From the NCBI RefSeq assembly GCF_001077815.2, contig NZ_CP011310.1, positions 2,480,001 through 2,544,000 of the forward strand: DNA of 64,000 nt, read 5' to 3'. The notes under the pieces are model-generated. The model saw only the letters and a list, made by a program, of their open reading frames with translations. It made no database searches and had not been told where the DNA came from. Positions 38,115 to 47,949 of this stretch are shown here, piece after piece (position 1 is the first letter of the stretch; every line of letters begins with the position of its first letter). Source of the DNA: Aurantiacibacter atlanticus. GTDB taxonomy: Bacteria > Pseudomonadota > Alphaproteobacteria > Sphingomonadales > Sphingomonadaceae. The position numbers and the translations under genes were made by a program.

Positions 38115-39130
38115 GGCGCCACCCCGGTAAGACCCAGCAGGCCATTGCGTGTCGCCAGCAATTCTGAACGTGGTGTGCTGTCTGCAGGCTTGCCCACACC
38201 CTTTAGTGCGCGATCAAGACGTGCGGCGGCCTTTTCTGTGATGGACGGAAGCGCCTCTACCGTTCCCCGCATATCAGCCAATTTGCCCCAGCAATTGAGA
38301 ACCAGGTCGCATCCAGCCGCAAGGGCGCGCTTCGAGCGTTCTGGTATCGTGCCTTCAAGCGCCTCCATGTCGATGTCATCGCTGAGCAGAAGACCGTCAA
38401 AGCCGATCCTTTGGCGGATGATCTTTTCTATGACGAATTGCGACTGAGTGGCTGGCCGATCCGCATCCCATGCCGTGAAGCGGATGTGCGCCGTCATCGC
38501 CATTGGCGCGTCGGTCAATTTCGCGAATGGCGCAATATCAATGGCAAGCTCCGCCTCGGTCGCATTGACGATCGGCAGGTCCTTGTGGCTATCCACCGTT
38601 GCCCGACCGTGGCCGGGCATGTGCTTGACGCAACCCGCCACACCGCCACGTGCCAACCCATCCAGCACAGCTCTGCCCAGAGCCGCGACCTGCATCGGCT
38701 CATGCCCCAGCGCGCGGTCGCCAATCACATCATGCGCACCTTCGACGGTGACATCGAGCAATGGCAGATAATCGACCGTTATTCCCACTTCCTGCAAATC
38801 GAGCGCCAGCAATTGCGCATTGGCGCGGGCCGCCTCAATCGCGCTGGCGGGTGCGACATTATAAAGCTTGGCGAATTGTCCCTGCGGCGGATAGGCATCC
38901 CATTGCGGCGGCTTCATACGCGCAACGCGGCCACCTTCCTGATCAATCGAGATAAGCAGCTTCTCGCGGCCCTGGATCGCACGCAATTCATTGGTCAAAG
39001 CGCGCACTTGCGCCCTGTCCTCAATGTTGCGACCAAACAGGATATAGCCCGCTGGATCGGCATCCTTGAAGAATGCGCGCTCGTCTGCGGTCAGGGCCAG
39101 GCCGGACAGGCTGAAAATTGCGGGTGTCAT
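38111..39130 (-). CDS. nagZ: NagZ, beta-N-acetylhexosaminidase
   Basis: GH3 enzyme of 339 residues removing GlcNAc from 1,6-anhydro-MurNAc peptides in cell-wall recycling. The conserved KHMPGHGRATVDSHKDLP contains the catalytic histidine-aspartate dyad loop, and GYILFGRN and SIDQEGGRVARM are typical. No signal peptide, so cytoplasmic. The start at 39130 (MTPAIFSLSG) is where family similarity begins; a further in-frame start lies 12 codons upstream. Confidence 0.95.
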   Translation of the reverse strand: MTPAIFSLSGLALTADERAFFKDADPAGYILFGRNIEDRAQVRALTNELRAIQGREKLLISIDQEGGRVARMKPPQWDAYPPQGQFAKLYNVAPASAIEAARANAQLLALDLQEVGITVDYLPLLDVTVEGAHDVIGDRALGHEPMQVAALGRAVLDGLARGGVAGCVKHMPGHGRATVDSHKDLPIVNATEAELAIDIAPFAKLTDAPMAMTAHIRFTAWDADRPATQSQFVIEKIIRQRIGFDGLLLSDDIDMEALEGTIPERSKRALAAGCDLVLNCWGKLADMRGTVEALPSITEKAAARLDRALKGVGKPADSTPRSELLATRNGLLGLTGVAP

Positions 39131-39202
39131 AGCGCTATTTACGCCTGAAACCTCCTCTTTACGCAAGGATTTCTCCGCAGGACGTGGGGGAAAAGCGCGT
39201 CC

Positions 39203-39919
39203 CTAGCGGATATAGCATGCCCCACCGGCGTTACGGATGGCGCGGCAGGTGGCATCGGCGCTGGCGCGATCCCCTGCGATCACCTGCAATCGATATACCG
39301 TTGATCCGCTCACATCGCCTTCAATGATGCGGTGGCGCATGCCCGAAAGCACGCTGTAGCGGGTTGATTCGCTGCTCCATGCCGTCTGGGCATCTGCACG
39401 GCTGCCATAGGCGCCGATCTGGACATACACTGCGTTGGCAGTTTCAGCATTTCCGGAATTGCCGCTATCTTCACCTTGCGAGCGATCAATCGATGGACGC
39501 GCATCGGATCCACCGCCATCATTACTGGCGATCCGGCCTTCTGTATCCTTGCCTTCAGCCACCTCGAATGCCTGATCACCCGTGCCGGCGACCTCCATCC
39601 CACCCGGGTCATCCGGCCGTTGCTTGTAGCTGCCTTCGGGCGCGGCAATCGTGCTGCCGTCCGGGACCACATCAATTGCTGCACGGTCGCGGGTAAACCA
39701 CCAGATCGCGGAGAGGAGCGAGCCGACCACTAAGAGGCCGATTACGGCGTAACTGACAAGGCGCCAGTCGAAGCTGCCTTCTTCCTCATATTCGTCGGAT
39801 TCGAGCCAGGGAAGGCTTTCATCTTCATCGGCAAGAACAAGCTGTTCTTCCGCTTCATCGGAAGCTTTCAGTTCTTCACCCAATTCAAGACCATCATCCT
39901 CATTACCCGGATAGGCCAT
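39203..39919 (-). CDS. SPOR-domain inner-membrane protein
   Basis: A 238-residue protein: an acidic cytoplasmic N-terminus (about 1-50), one transmembrane segment (about 53-72, with SYAVIGLLVVGSLLSAIWWF), a low-complexity periplasmic linker and a C-terminal SPOR domain (about 160-238, YVQIGAYGSRADAQTAW). SPOR domains bind denuded septal glycan, so a division-site role is likely. The ATG at 39919 has GAGGAG eight bases upstream; a GTG at 39925 overlapping the argS stop is less well spaced. Confidence 0.88.
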   Translation of the reverse strand: MAYPGNEDDGLELGEELKASDEAEEQLVLADEDESLPWLESDEYEEEGSFDWRLVSYAVIGLLVVGSLLSAIWWFTRDRAAIDVVPDGSTIAAPEGSYKQRPDDPGGMEVAGTGDQAFEVAEGKDTEGRIASNDGGGSDARPSIDRSQGEDSGNSGNAETANAVYVQIGAYGSRADAQTAWSSESTRYSVLSGMRHRIIEGDVSGSTVYRLQVIAGDRASADATCRAIRNAGGACYIR

Positions 39920-39921
39920 CG

Positions 39922-41670
39922 TCACAACTCCTCGACCGCCTCGACACCCAATAGCGCCAGACCATTACGGAGTACCTGCCCGATTTGGGTAGCGAGGAAA
40001 AGCCGCGCTGCCGACATCGCAGGGTCCTGTGTTACAATGAAGCGCTTTAGCGGATCATCATTTCCCAGATTCCAGAAAGCATGAAAAGTCGCAGCCAGAT
40101 CATAAAGGTAGAAGGCGATACGATGTGGCTCACGCGCGCGGGCAGCGGCCTCGACTTCGCGTGGGAACTGCGCGGCCTGCTTAATCAGGGCCAGATCGTC
40201 CTCACCCAGCTTTTCGAGCGCATCGGACGACGCAGAAATGCCTTCCTCCGTCGATTTGCGCAGGATCGAACAAATCCGTGCATGTGCATATTGCACATAA
40301 AATACCGGATTTTCTTTTGAAGTTTCAATGACTTTGGAAAAGTCAAAATCCATTTGCGCTTCAGGTTTACGCGTCAGCATGGAGAAGCGCACCACATCCC
40401 GGCCAACTTCTTCCACCATGTCTGCAATGGTGACGAAATTGCCGCTGCGCTTGGACATTTTAGCGGGTTCACCATTGCGCAGAAGCTGCACCATCTGCAC
40501 CAGCTTCACGTCGAAGGGCATTACTGTGCCCTGCCCTTCGGACAGTGCGGCCACAGCAGCCTTGATGCGCTTGACAGTCCCGGCGTGATCCGCGCCCCAC
40601 ACGTCAATCAGCGAGTCGGCTTTTTCTGCCTTCTGCATGTGATATGCGAGATCGGCCCCGAAATAGGTCCATTTCCCGTCAGATTTGCGAATCGGACGGT
40701 CCTGATCGTCTCCGAATTTGGTGGATCGGAACAGCGGCAGCTCAACCGCTTCCCAATCTTCGGGCGGTGCCTTGCCCTTTGGCGCTTCGAGCACACCGTC
40801 ATACACCAGATCGTGTTGACGCAGCCATTCTTCCGCAGCTTCTGGCTTGCCCGCCGCCTGCAGCGCCGCTTCGGAGGCAAAAACATCGTGCTGGATACCC
40901 AGCAGCGCGAGGTCCGACCGGATCAATTCCATCATCCGTTCAACCGCAAGGGCACGGAACAGTGCGAGCCATTCGCTCTCCGGTTCTGCCGCGAAGCGAT
41001 CACCAAATTCATCGGCAGCCGCCTTGCCGACAGGAACAAGATACTGGCCGGGATACAGGCCTTCCGGAATGGTCCCGATATCTTCGCCCAGGGCCTCGCG
41101 GTAACGCAGGTGAACCGAGCGGGCGAGCGTATCCACCTGCCCGCCTGCATCGTTGACGTAATATTCGCGCGTCACATCATGCCCGGCAAATTCGAGCAGG
41201 CTGGATAGGGCATCACCAACCACTGCGCCCCGGCAATGACCCATATGCATAGGACCGGTCGGGTTGGCGGAAACATATTCCACATTCACGCGATTGCCCG
41301 CGCCCATGTCAGACCGGCCATATTGCGCACCAAGCGCAGCGATGGCGCCGATTTCGTCGATCCACACTTTCGGGGCGAGGCGCAAATTGATGAAACCCGG
41401 CCCGGCGATGTCAGCGCTCTCGATCAAGGGATCGCGCGCGAGATGTTCGACAATCTTTTCGGCCAGATTGCGCGGATTGGTCTTTGCCGCTTTCGCCAGC
41501 ACCATCGCGGCATTGGTCGCCAGATCGCCATGCGACGGATCACGCGGCGGTTCCACGCTGACATTGCCGCGCGACGTATCGGGCGGCAACGCGCCTTCGG
41601 CTTCCAGCGCGGCGAGAACAGCGTCAATTCTGGCCGCAAAGGCGGCATAAAGTGTTTTCGTTTCGGACAT
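39922..41670 (-). CDS. argS: Arginyl-tRNA synthetase
   Basis: Class I aminoacyl-tRNA synthetase of 582 residues. The HIGH-like motif is PMHMGHCRG after VEYVSANPTG, and the KMSK-like motif is KMSKRSGNFV. The C-terminal DALR anticodon-binding domain ends the protein. It is the first gene of the argS-SPOR-nagZ-scpAB-tatABC unit and overlaps or nearly abuts the next gene. Confidence 0.97.
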   Translation of the reverse strand: MSETKTLYAAFAARIDAVLAALEAEGALPPDTSRGNVSVEPPRDPSHGDLATNAAMVLAKAAKTNPRNLAEKIVEHLARDPLIESADIAGPGFINLRLAPKVWIDEIGAIAALGAQYGRSDMGAGNRVNVEYVSANPTGPMHMGHCRGAVVGDALSSLLEFAGHDVTREYYVNDAGGQVDTLARSVHLRYREALGEDIGTIPEGLYPGQYLVPVGKAAADEFGDRFAAEPESEWLALFRALAVERMMELIRSDLALLGIQHDVFASEAALQAAGKPEAAEEWLRQHDLVYDGVLEAPKGKAPPEDWEAVELPLFRSTKFGDDQDRPIRKSDGKWTYFGADLAYHMQKAEKADSLIDVWGADHAGTVKRIKAAVAALSEGQGTVMPFDVKLVQMVQLLRNGEPAKMSKRSGNFVTIADMVEEVGRDVVRFSMLTRKPEAQMDFDFSKVIETSKENPVFYVQYAHARICSILRKSTEEGISASSDALEKLGEDDLALIKQAAQFPREVEAAARAREPHRIAFYLYDLAATFHAFWNLGNDDPLKRFIVTQDPAMSAARLFLATQIGQVLRNGLALLGVEAVEEL

Positions 41671-41726
41671 GGGCTGCGCCGTTAGCCTGTTTGGCGAAGC
41701 GCGAAAAGCGTCCTTATCGCGCTATT

Positions 41727-42377
41727 TCACCGCGTGGCGTTGTAGGCGAGCTGGTCTTCACTCAGCTGGAAGCCGATCAGAAGCTCGAAGGTGGCGCGTG
41801 CAATCGCCGCGCGCACATCGGGTTCGGACAGCGGATCTACCGCTGCCGACTGATCGCCTGCGCGACGACGACGAGTAATCCGCTGGCGAATATCGTCGGG
41901 CAGAGTCGCTGCGGCACGATCGACATAGGCACTGGCAGTCCCACTGGTCCGCGCACGTTCCTGTCCATCCGCGAAGGTCAGCGTAACCGTGCCAACGCGT
42001 TTTGCGACCACCGAAGATCCGCCGCGGGTAACGGTTGAAAAATACGGCAACTCCACCGTGCGTGCACCGCTGGTATTGCGACGCATGGCGATCACATCGA
42101 ACGTAGCGGAAGAATGGACCTGCTCGCCTGTATCATTGCATGTGCTGCGCACATTGGTGATCATCGCGGTCACGTCCAGCGCATCGGCCGTGCGGGCATT
42201 TGCAGGCGAAAACAGCGTTATGTCCCCGGTATAGTCAGGCACGCCAACTGCCGGACACACAGAACGCAGGGACGTAATGCCCACCCCTTGGTCGACAACG
42301 ATTTCGCCATCGGACTTGCACCCAGCAAGCAGGGCGACGGGAGCGACAAGAGCAATCAACGCGGATCGAAACTGCAT
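41727..42377 (-). CDS. Conserved lipoprotein of unknown function
   Basis: A 216-residue predicted lipoprotein with lipobox ALLAGC (Cys20). The mature part is mostly beta-strand-like with TLTFADGQERARTSGTA and a basic patch RRRRAGD; I recognise no named family. AAGGAAG lies about five bases before the ATG at 42377. It is divergent from ispH and 56 bases upstream of argS on the same strand, so it may share the argS transcript. Confidence 0.75.
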   Translation of the reverse strand: MQFRSALIALVAPVALLAGCKSDGEIVVDQGVGITSLRSVCPAVGVPDYTGDITLFSPANARTADALDVTAMITNVRSTCNDTGEQVHSSATFDVIAMRRNTSGARTVELPYFSTVTRGGSSVVAKRVGTVTLTFADGQERARTSGTASAYVDRAAATLPDDIRQRITRRRRAGDQSAAVDPLSEPDVRAAIARATFELLIGFQLSEDQLAYNATR

Positions 42378-42481
42378 AAACTTCCTTGAATATGGCAAGA
42401 GCGCGGCAAGCAGATACCGCCTCTGAAGGAACTGGCTCCTAGCCCTTTCCCGTGAGCGCGACAACCGCTAGAGGGGCGAGT

Positions 42482-43456
42482 ATGAACGCCCCCTTTCAAG
42501 AAACGCGCGATGGCAATGTAAAACCGCCGCTTGTTGTGCTGATCGCCGCTCCGCGCGGATTTTGCGCCGGTGTGGACCGCGCGATCGATATTGTCGAAAA
42601 ATCCATCGAACGCTTCGGTGCACCCGTCTATGTCCGGCATGAAATCGTGCACAATCGCTTCGTTGTCGACGGCCTGCGCGAAAAAGGCGCCATTTTTGTG
42701 GAAGAGCTGGATGAAGTACCCGCCGATGCCCCGGTGGTTTTCAGCGCGCATGGCGTACCCAAGGCGGTGCCGGCAGAGGCAGAACGGCGCAAGATGATCT
42801 ATCTTGATGCAACATGCCCGCTGGTCAGCAAGGTGCACCGCCAGGCCGAAAGGCTGATTGAGAAGGGCCGCCACATCATCTTTATCGGGCATGAAGGCCA
42901 CCCCGAAGTGATCGGCACAATGGGTCAGGTTGCCGAGGGCCAGATGACTCTGGTCGAAACGGTGGAAGATGTCGCCCAATTGTCCTTTGGCGCAAAGGAT
43001 GATCTGTCCTTCCTTACGCAGACAACGCTTTCTGTTGACGATACCGCAGAGATCATTGCCGCATTGAAGGCACGTTTTCCGGATATATTGGCACCGCGTG
43101 CAGAAGACATTTGTTATGCGACTTCCAATCGGCAGGAGGCGGTCAAGGCAATGGCAGCCAGTTGTGACCTTGTGCTGGTGATCGGCGCGCCCAATTCTTC
43201 CAATTCACTGCGGCTGGTAGAAGTGGCGGAACGCATGGGCATCACTTCCAAACTGATCGGGCGCGCTTCGGATATTGAGCATGACTGGTTTGATGGCGTA
43301 GGAACACTTGGTCTTACTGCAGGCGCTTCCGCACCTGAAGTGCTGGTGCGCGAAGTGATCGCCAAGCTGGAAGAATGGCGCACTGTAGAGGAACAGCAGA
43401 TTCGAACGGCTGATGAAAAGATGATCTTCAAACTGCCGCGTGAATTGACCGAATAG
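42482..43456 (+). CDS. ispH: IspH, 4-hydroxy-3-methylbut-2-enyl diphosphate reductase
   Basis: Final enzyme of the MEP isoprenoid pathway, making IPP and DMAPP with a [4Fe-4S] cluster. The protein has 324 residues; the three cluster cysteines lie in [17 protein letters not shown] and DICYATSN, and the [10 protein letters not shown] motif contains the catalytic histidine. GAGGGGC five bases before the ATG at 42482 supports this start over one ten codons earlier. Confidence 0.97.
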   Translation: MNAPFQETRDGNVKPPLVVLIAAPRGFCAGVDRAIDIVEKSIERFGAPVYVRHEIVHNRFVVDGLREKGAIFVEELDEVPADAPVVFSAHGVPKAVPAEAERRKMIYLDATCPLVSKVHRQAERLIEKGRHIIFIGHEGHPEVIGTMGQVAEGQMTLVETVEDVAQLSFGAKDDLSFLTQTTLSVDDTAEIIAALKARFPDILAPRAEDICYATSNRQEAVKAMAASCDLVLVIGAPNSSNSLRLVEVAERMGITSKLIGRASDIEHDWFDGVGTLGLTAGASAPEVLVREVIAKLEEWRTVEEQQIRTADEKMIFKLPRELTE

Positions 43457-43465
43457 AGAGCGACC

Positions 43466-44434
43466 ATGGCGGTCTATACCCAGCTTTCCGCAGAGGCACT
43501 GGCCGAGCTCATCGCGCATTATGACGTGGGTGAACTGGTATCGGCAAAGGGCATTGCCGAAGGTGTCTCCAATTCCAACTGGCTCATCGAAACGTATAAA
43601 GAGGGCGGGTCTTCGCGTTTCATCCTCACCATGTATGAAAGACGGATCGACCTTGCCGATCTGCCGTTTTTCCTTGGCCTGCTGGATCATCTTTCCACCA
43701 GCAGCGCCCCTGTGCCGCGCACGATACACGATAAGGAAGGTGCGGCGTGGCGTAATCTTGATGGCAAATCAGTTGCCCTGATCGAATTTCTGCCTGGCAT
43801 TTCGGTCGACAGGCCTACTCCTGCACAAGCGCGCAATGTCGGCGCGGTGCTGGCGCAGATGCATGCAGCGGCAATGGATTTTCCGGTTCGCCGTGCCAAT
43901 GACCTTGGTGCCGATGTTTCTGCCAGCGTGCTTGCGCAATGCGGCAGCGATGCTCTGGCGAAGATCAATCCGGCCCTGCCTGCTGCAATTGATGAAGCCC
44001 AGCGCGTTGCTGAATGCTGGCCGCATGGCCTGCCCCGTTCCATCATCCATTCCGATCTCTTCCCGGACAATGTGCTAATGCTGGGCGATGAGGTGAGCGG
44101 CCTGATCGACTTCTATTTCGCCTGCCATGATGCGATGGCCTATGATCTGGCAGTGACCCATGCAGCGTGGAGCTTTGCCGATCACGGACAAGACTATCGG
44201 GCCGATATCGGTCAGGCGCTGATCGCCGGTTACGAATCGGTGCGACCTCTACAACCAGAAGAACACGCCGCCATGCCGGTTCTGGCGCAGGGCGCGGCGA
44301 TGCGGTTTATTTCCAGCCGTGCACAGGACTGGATCGAAACGCCTGCCGACGCACTGGTTTTGAAAAAGGATCCAATGGATTTCATGCGACGCTTTGAATT
44401 TTATCGTGACGGGGGCAGCGGAATCTTCACATGA
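43466..44434 (+). CDS. thrB: Homoserine kinase, aminoglycoside-phosphotransferase type (ThrB)
   Basis: Kinase of the APH fold, 322 residues, phosphorylating homoserine in threonine synthesis. The N-terminal [11 protein letters not shown] and the catalytic loop [13 protein letters not shown] with the metal-binding [10 protein letters not shown] match the alphaproteobacterial ThrB2 type rather than the GHMP ThrB. It starts nine bases after ispH and overlaps rnhA by four bases. Confidence 0.94.
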   Translation: MAVYTQLSAEALAELIAHYDVGELVSAKGIAEGVSNSNWLIETYKEGGSSRFILTMYERRIDLADLPFFLGLLDHLSTSSAPVPRTIHDKEGAAWRNLDGKSVALIEFLPGISVDRPTPAQARNVGAVLAQMHAAAMDFPVRRANDLGADVSASVLAQCGSDALAKINPALPAAIDEAQRVAECWPHGLPRSIIHSDLFPDNVLMLGDEVSGLIDFYFACHDAMAYDLAVTHAAWSFADHGQDYRADIGQALIAGYESVRPLQPEEHAAMPVLAQGAAMRFISSRAQDWIETPADALVLKKDPMDFMRRFEFYRDGGSGIFT

Positions 44435-44871
44435 AGCAAGTGGAAATCTTCACCGACGGGGCCTGCAAGGGCAACCCCGGACCAGGTGGCTGGGGCGCGC
44501 TTTTGCGCATGGGCCGACATGAGAAGGAGCTGTTCGGATCAGAGCCCGAGACCACCAATAATCGCATGGAAATGACCGCAGCGATCAAGGCGCTCAATGC
44601 ACTGATTGAACCATGCGATGTCACGCTCCACACAGATAGCCGCTATCTCATCGATGGCATGACCAAATGGATTGAAGGCTGGCAACGCAAGGGCTGGATC
44701 AATGCGAGCAAGAAACCGGTGCGCAATGCTGATCTTTGGCATGATCTGATAGAAGCCGCAGCTCGGCATTCCATCGATTGGCAATGGGTAAAAGGCCATT
44801 CGGGCCACCCCGAAAACGATCGGGTGGACCAGCTTGCCAGTGATGCGGCAGAAGCGATCGCAGACCGATAA
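44431..44871 (+). CDS. rnhA: Ribonuclease HI
   Basis: Endonuclease degrading RNA of RNA-DNA hybrids, 146 residues. All four acidic catalytic residues are visible: Asp in [14 protein letters not shown], Glu in NRMEMTA, Asp in HTDSRYL and Asp in NDRVDQLA; the basic [13 protein letters not shown] handle region is present. Its start overlaps the thrB stop (ATGA). Confidence 0.97.
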   Translation: MKQVEIFTDGACKGNPGPGGWGALLRMGRHEKELFGSEPETTNNRMEMTAAIKALNALIEPCDVTLHTDSRYLIDGMTKWIEGWQRKGWINASKKPVRNADLWHDLIEAAARHSIDWQWVKGHSGHPENDRVDQLASDAAEAIADR

Positions 44872-44877
44872 GCAAAA

Positions 44878-44900
44878 GGCCGGCCCGCGAAGGACCGGCC
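44878..44900 (-). terminator. Rho-independent terminator of the YegP-type gene
   Basis: GGCCGG at 44878-44883 pairs with CCGGCC at 44895-44900. Read on the minus strand, the hairpin is followed by TTTT (complement of 44874-44877), so it serves the small gene ending at 44927; it overlaps only seven bases beyond the rnhA stop. Confidence 0.65.
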
Positions 44901-44926
44901 CATCACCATTGTATGGTCAGCAGACC

Positions 44927-45103
44927 TTAGCTTTCGTCGACAATTTCGGCGCCGGGGCCGTTCTTCTGAATCGAGGCGATAGCGTTCTTGGCGCTCGCCT
45001 TGGAAGAATAGCCTTCTGTAGAAAACATGATCTCGTCATTATATTTGAAGCGCACGCGAAACTCGCCTGCCTTGTCTTTGTAGATCTGGAACTGATGCGC
45101 CAT
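44927..45103 (-). CDS. YegP/DUF1508-family small protein
   Basis: A 58-residue protein starting MAHQFQIYKDKAGEFRVRF and continuing with STEGYSSKASAKNAIASI, the single-repeat DUF1508 (YegP) pattern in which each repeat forms a beta-beta-beta-alpha unit. Many members have two repeats; this one has one. The role is unknown. The gene is small enough to be missed by automatic callers. It ends near its own hairpin terminator and converges with rnhA. Confidence 0.9.
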   Translation of the reverse strand: MAHQFQIYKDKAGEFRVRFKYNDEIMFSTEGYSSKASAKNAIASIQKNGPGAEIVDES

Positions 45104-45160
45104 CTAATAACCCTTTTCGTTAGATTTCCGCGCGCAACATACCGATCATGCCGCCCTTGG

Positions 45161-46288
45161 CTAGGCCATTGCAGCGGCAAATCTATCGGGCATATATAAT
45201 TCTACATTCAGCCCTTTCGTCATGGTGTTACGGGGCAAATCAAGCAGCAATTGCGCGCCGAGCCGCGCGGCGGCGGGCGCGGTCTGAATGCCATATCCAC
45301 CCTGTCCGGCGAACCAGAAGAAGTGCGGCATCCGCGGATCGAAACCGTAGACCGGTTTGCGATCGGGCGCAAAACTGCGCAGGCCCGCCCATTTGCGCTC
45401 GACCGCTTCCACGCGCCAATCAACCACGCCTTCAAGCCGGTCGATCGCCAATGCGACGTCCATTTCTTCAGGTGCGGCATCGCATGGCGGTGAAGCCACC
45501 TCATCATGCGGGCTTAGCCACAATTTGCCGCTATCGGGCCGGAAATAGAAATTCCCTGAAATATCAAGGCATAGCGGTACTGTATCGTGGAGGGCGGGAT
45601 CTGTTCGCAATTGTGCCACGGTGCGCCGATAGGGTTGGATGCCAAGCGCCCGCGCCCCAGCCATCTGCGCCACCTCATCCGCCCATGCCCCCGCCGCATT
45701 GACGATTGTATGGGCATGAACTTGCCGACCATCCGAAAGGCAAAGTGTCCAGCCCCTGTCGCCTACGCAAGCTTCGAGGAGCCGTGCGCGGCACGCAATA
45801 TGTGCCCCTGCCTTTCTGGCTTGCGCAAGATAATGCTGGTGCACTCCTGCAACGTCGATATCGGCACAGCGCGGCTGGTAGATCGCCCGGTCCCAAGCGG
45901 GCCTGATTCCGGGCACAAAGCCTTCCAGCCTGTCTCTGTCTATGCGCGTCAGATCAACGTCGGATTTGGCAAAGCGGCGGAGAAAATCCTGCAACACCTG
46001 CTCATCATCTTCACGTCCAAGATATAGTGCCCCACGTTCCTGCAGGAAGCCATGTTCGCGCAACCACAGGCCCGATGCGATCGTAAGAGGGGCTATGTCC
46101 GGTCCGCCATAACATTCTTCCCAGAAGGCTGCGGATCTGCCTGTGGCGTGGTAACCAGGGCTGTCTTCTGCCTCCAGAACAATGATGCTCTTGCTTGGGC
46201 CCCTGTTTGCCGCAAGGCCGATTTCGGCTGCAAGACTGGCGCCCGCCATGCCGGCGCCAATGATGGCGATATCATATTGTTCTGGCAT
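45161..46288 (-). CDS. FAD-dependent oxidoreductase (DAO family)
   Basis: A 375-residue flavoprotein. The N-terminal FAD-binding motif is IAIIGAGMAGASLAAEI, followed by an acidic residue at the end of strand 2 (IVLEAE) and the HATGRSAAF loop; near the C-terminus GGYGIQTAPAAARLGA forms the second glycine motif. It belongs to the D-amino-acid oxidase/glycine oxidase family (DadA/GlpD-like), but the substrate is not evident. Its ATG shares a base with the stop of the alpha/beta hydrolase. Confidence 0.9.
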   Translation of the reverse strand: MPEQYDIAIIGAGMAGASLAAEIGLAANRGPSKSIIVLEAEDSPGYHATGRSAAFWEECYGGPDIAPLTIASGLWLREHGFLQERGALYLGREDDEQVLQDFLRRFAKSDVDLTRIDRDRLEGFVPGIRPAWDRAIYQPRCADIDVAGVHQHYLAQARKAGAHIACRARLLEACVGDRGWTLCLSDGRQVHAHTIVNAAGAWADEVAQMAGARALGIQPYRRTVAQLRTDPALHDTVPLCLDISGNFYFRPDSGKLWLSPHDEVASPPCDAAPEEMDVALAIDRLEGVVDWRVEAVERKWAGLRSFAPDRKPVYGFDPRMPHFFWFAGQGGYGIQTAPAAARLGAQLLLDLPRNTMTKGLNVELYMPDRFAAAMA

Positions 46289-47313
46289 CAGCGCGTCAGC
46301 GTCCGTTCCAGAAATTCGTCTATTCCGGCCAGCGCCCTGTTCCTTATGCTGTCTTCCTCACGCAGGATCTCGTGCCGGGCTTCTTTGCCAAAAAGAAGCG
46401 ATTCCACTCTCGGTAACCGGGCGATGGCGCTGCGGATGGCTGATGGGCTGACGAGCCGATCGGCATTGGTCGCAACGATATAGACAGGCATATCCACCCC
46501 TTCCATCGCGCCGCGCCGGAACAGGGTCGCAGAGCTTTCCATCGCACCCTTAACCCACCCCCAACTGCCCGGACCGAGGCGCAACTCAGGACGGTGTTTG
46601 CGCCACCAGATTTCATCCTGATAGCGGGCCTTGTCGTGAGTCAGGAGATCGCCGCGCAAGCCTGCCTTGACACCGGGACGCTCACTCATTTTCCATGCGG
46701 GACGGCGCGGATCGCCCAGCTTCGTCATCAAACGCGCAAGGCCCAGCTTGATAGGCAGCGGCACCGCTTCGGGGAAAACGTCGAGCATCGGAGCCGACAG
46801 GACGAGCGCATCGGGAACAGGCGTCAGGACCTTTTCCATCACCGCCCGCAGCGTCAGGTGCCCGCCCATCGAATGCCCCATCAAGGCCAGAGGGCCTTCC
46901 CTGCCTTCAGCCCATTTCCGCCAGAAATCTGCAAGATCGGTGATCCAGAGGGCAAAATCATCAATATGCCCGGTCGAATCATCCAGCCCCAACCGACCAG
47001 AACCACCCTGCCCGCGCCAGTCGGCAGCACTCACCTGCCAGCCACGAAGGCGCCAGTGTTCGAAGCTCTCGATATATTTTTCATAGGCGTCACCGCGCCC
47101 CGCCATAAACAGCATTGAACCGCGATAGGGGACGTTGGCAGGGGGTGCTGGCCAGTCAATATAGCGGATCTCGTGGCCATCTTTGGCATGCCACACGCTT
47201 TCACTCGCGGCGGCTGGGATAGCGCGGCGATCGAAGCCCTGCCCTGTAGCGGGCTTGGTCATTGTAGTGGACACGAGTGGCAAAAACCCTTTCGTTTTAC
47301 CTAACATCAACAT
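46288..47313 (-). CDS. Alpha/beta hydrolase, monoacylglycerol lipase/lysophospholipase-like
   Basis: Serine hydrolase of 341 residues. The nucleophile elbow is MGHSMGGHL and the oxyanion-side sequence is SAADWRGQGGSGR, as in PldB-type lysophospholipases and monoacylglycerol lipases. The acidic residue is probably in ATNADRLV and the histidine in GKEARHEIL. The ATG at 47313 has AAGG five bases upstream; the ATG at 47262 starts nearer the conserved part but lacks a ribosome site. It is divergent from the Tad genes and coupled to the FAD oxidoreductase. Confidence 0.85.
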   Translation of the reverse strand: MLMLGKTKGFLPLVSTTMTKPATGQGFDRRAIPAAASESVWHAKDGHEIRYIDWPAPPANVPYRGSMLFMAGRGDAYEKYIESFEHWRLRGWQVSAADWRGQGGSGRLGLDDSTGHIDDFALWITDLADFWRKWAEGREGPLALMGHSMGGHLTLRAVMEKVLTPVPDALVLSAPMLDVFPEAVPLPIKLGLARLMTKLGDPRRPAWKMSERPGVKAGLRGDLLTHDKARYQDEIWWRKHRPELRLGPGSWGWVKGAMESSATLFRRGAMEGVDMPVYIVATNADRLVSPSAIRSAIARLPRVESLLFGKEARHEILREEDSIRNRALAGIDEFLERTLTR

Positions 47314-47382
47314 TCGACCCTTGGTTACTTTTTGGTAAGCCATGGGCGCTAGCACAAGGCTCCAGGGACATTTGGGGGCCAT

Positions 47383-47874
47383 ATGTTAGACGATCCGATC
47401 AAGTACGCACTACTCGCCGCGCTGGCAATTGCGCTGCTGATTGCTGCGTTCACCGATCTCAAAAGCCGCCGCATCGCCAATTGGCTGAATGCGACTATCG
47501 CGCTTGGCGCTCCGCTGTTCTGGTTTGCCAGTGACATGGCCCTGTGGCCCGATGTCGCGATGCAAGTCGGCCTTGCTCTTGCTACCTTTGCCGTCCTGTC
47601 GATCCTGTTCGCGATTAAGGCGATGGGCGGCGGTGACGTAAAACTACTTACAGCGCTTGCGCTGTGGATCCAGCCGATGATCTTCCTGAAGCTGCTGGTG
47701 ATGATGGCGCTGCTGGGCGGTGTGCTGACCCTGCTTTTCGGTGCCTGGCACATCATGCGCCGCCAGCGCGACAAGCTGGCTATTCCCTATGGAGTGGCCA
47801 TCGCTCTCGCCGGTCTGTGGGCCATCGGCTCCTTCTATATTCCAGCAGCTGCTGCCGCGAGTGTCGCGGGGTGA
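47383..47874 (+). CDS. cpaA: CpaA/TadV prepilin peptidase
   Basis: Inner-membrane aspartyl protease processing Flp-type prepilins, 163 residues with about four to five transmembrane segments. The two catalytic aspartates are in AAFTDLKSRRIANW and in MGGGDVKLLTAL, the GxGD-type motif of the A24 family. A GGGGG run lies just before the ATG. It is the first gene of the Tad cluster; no pilin gene (flp) lies upstream in the window. Confidence 0.95.
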   Translation: MLDDPIKYALLAALAIALLIAAFTDLKSRRIANWLNATIALGAPLFWFASDMALWPDVAMQVGLALATFAVLSILFAIKAMGGGDVKLLTALALWIQPMIFLKLLVMMALLGGVLTLLFGAWHIMRRQRDKLAIPYGVAIALAGLWAIGSFYIPAAAAASVAG

Positions 47875-47949
47875 ACCTGATTTTAACCATTGCCGGGGTA
47901 TCCGGTGAAAACCTTAATACACGATCCAACTGAGGGGGCTTGAAGCACC

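Noticed and set aside
41698..41723. Inverted repeat AGCGCGA/TCGCGCT between argS and the lipoprotein gene
   Set aside because: Only seven pairs with a long loop and no T-tract; too weak to call a terminator.
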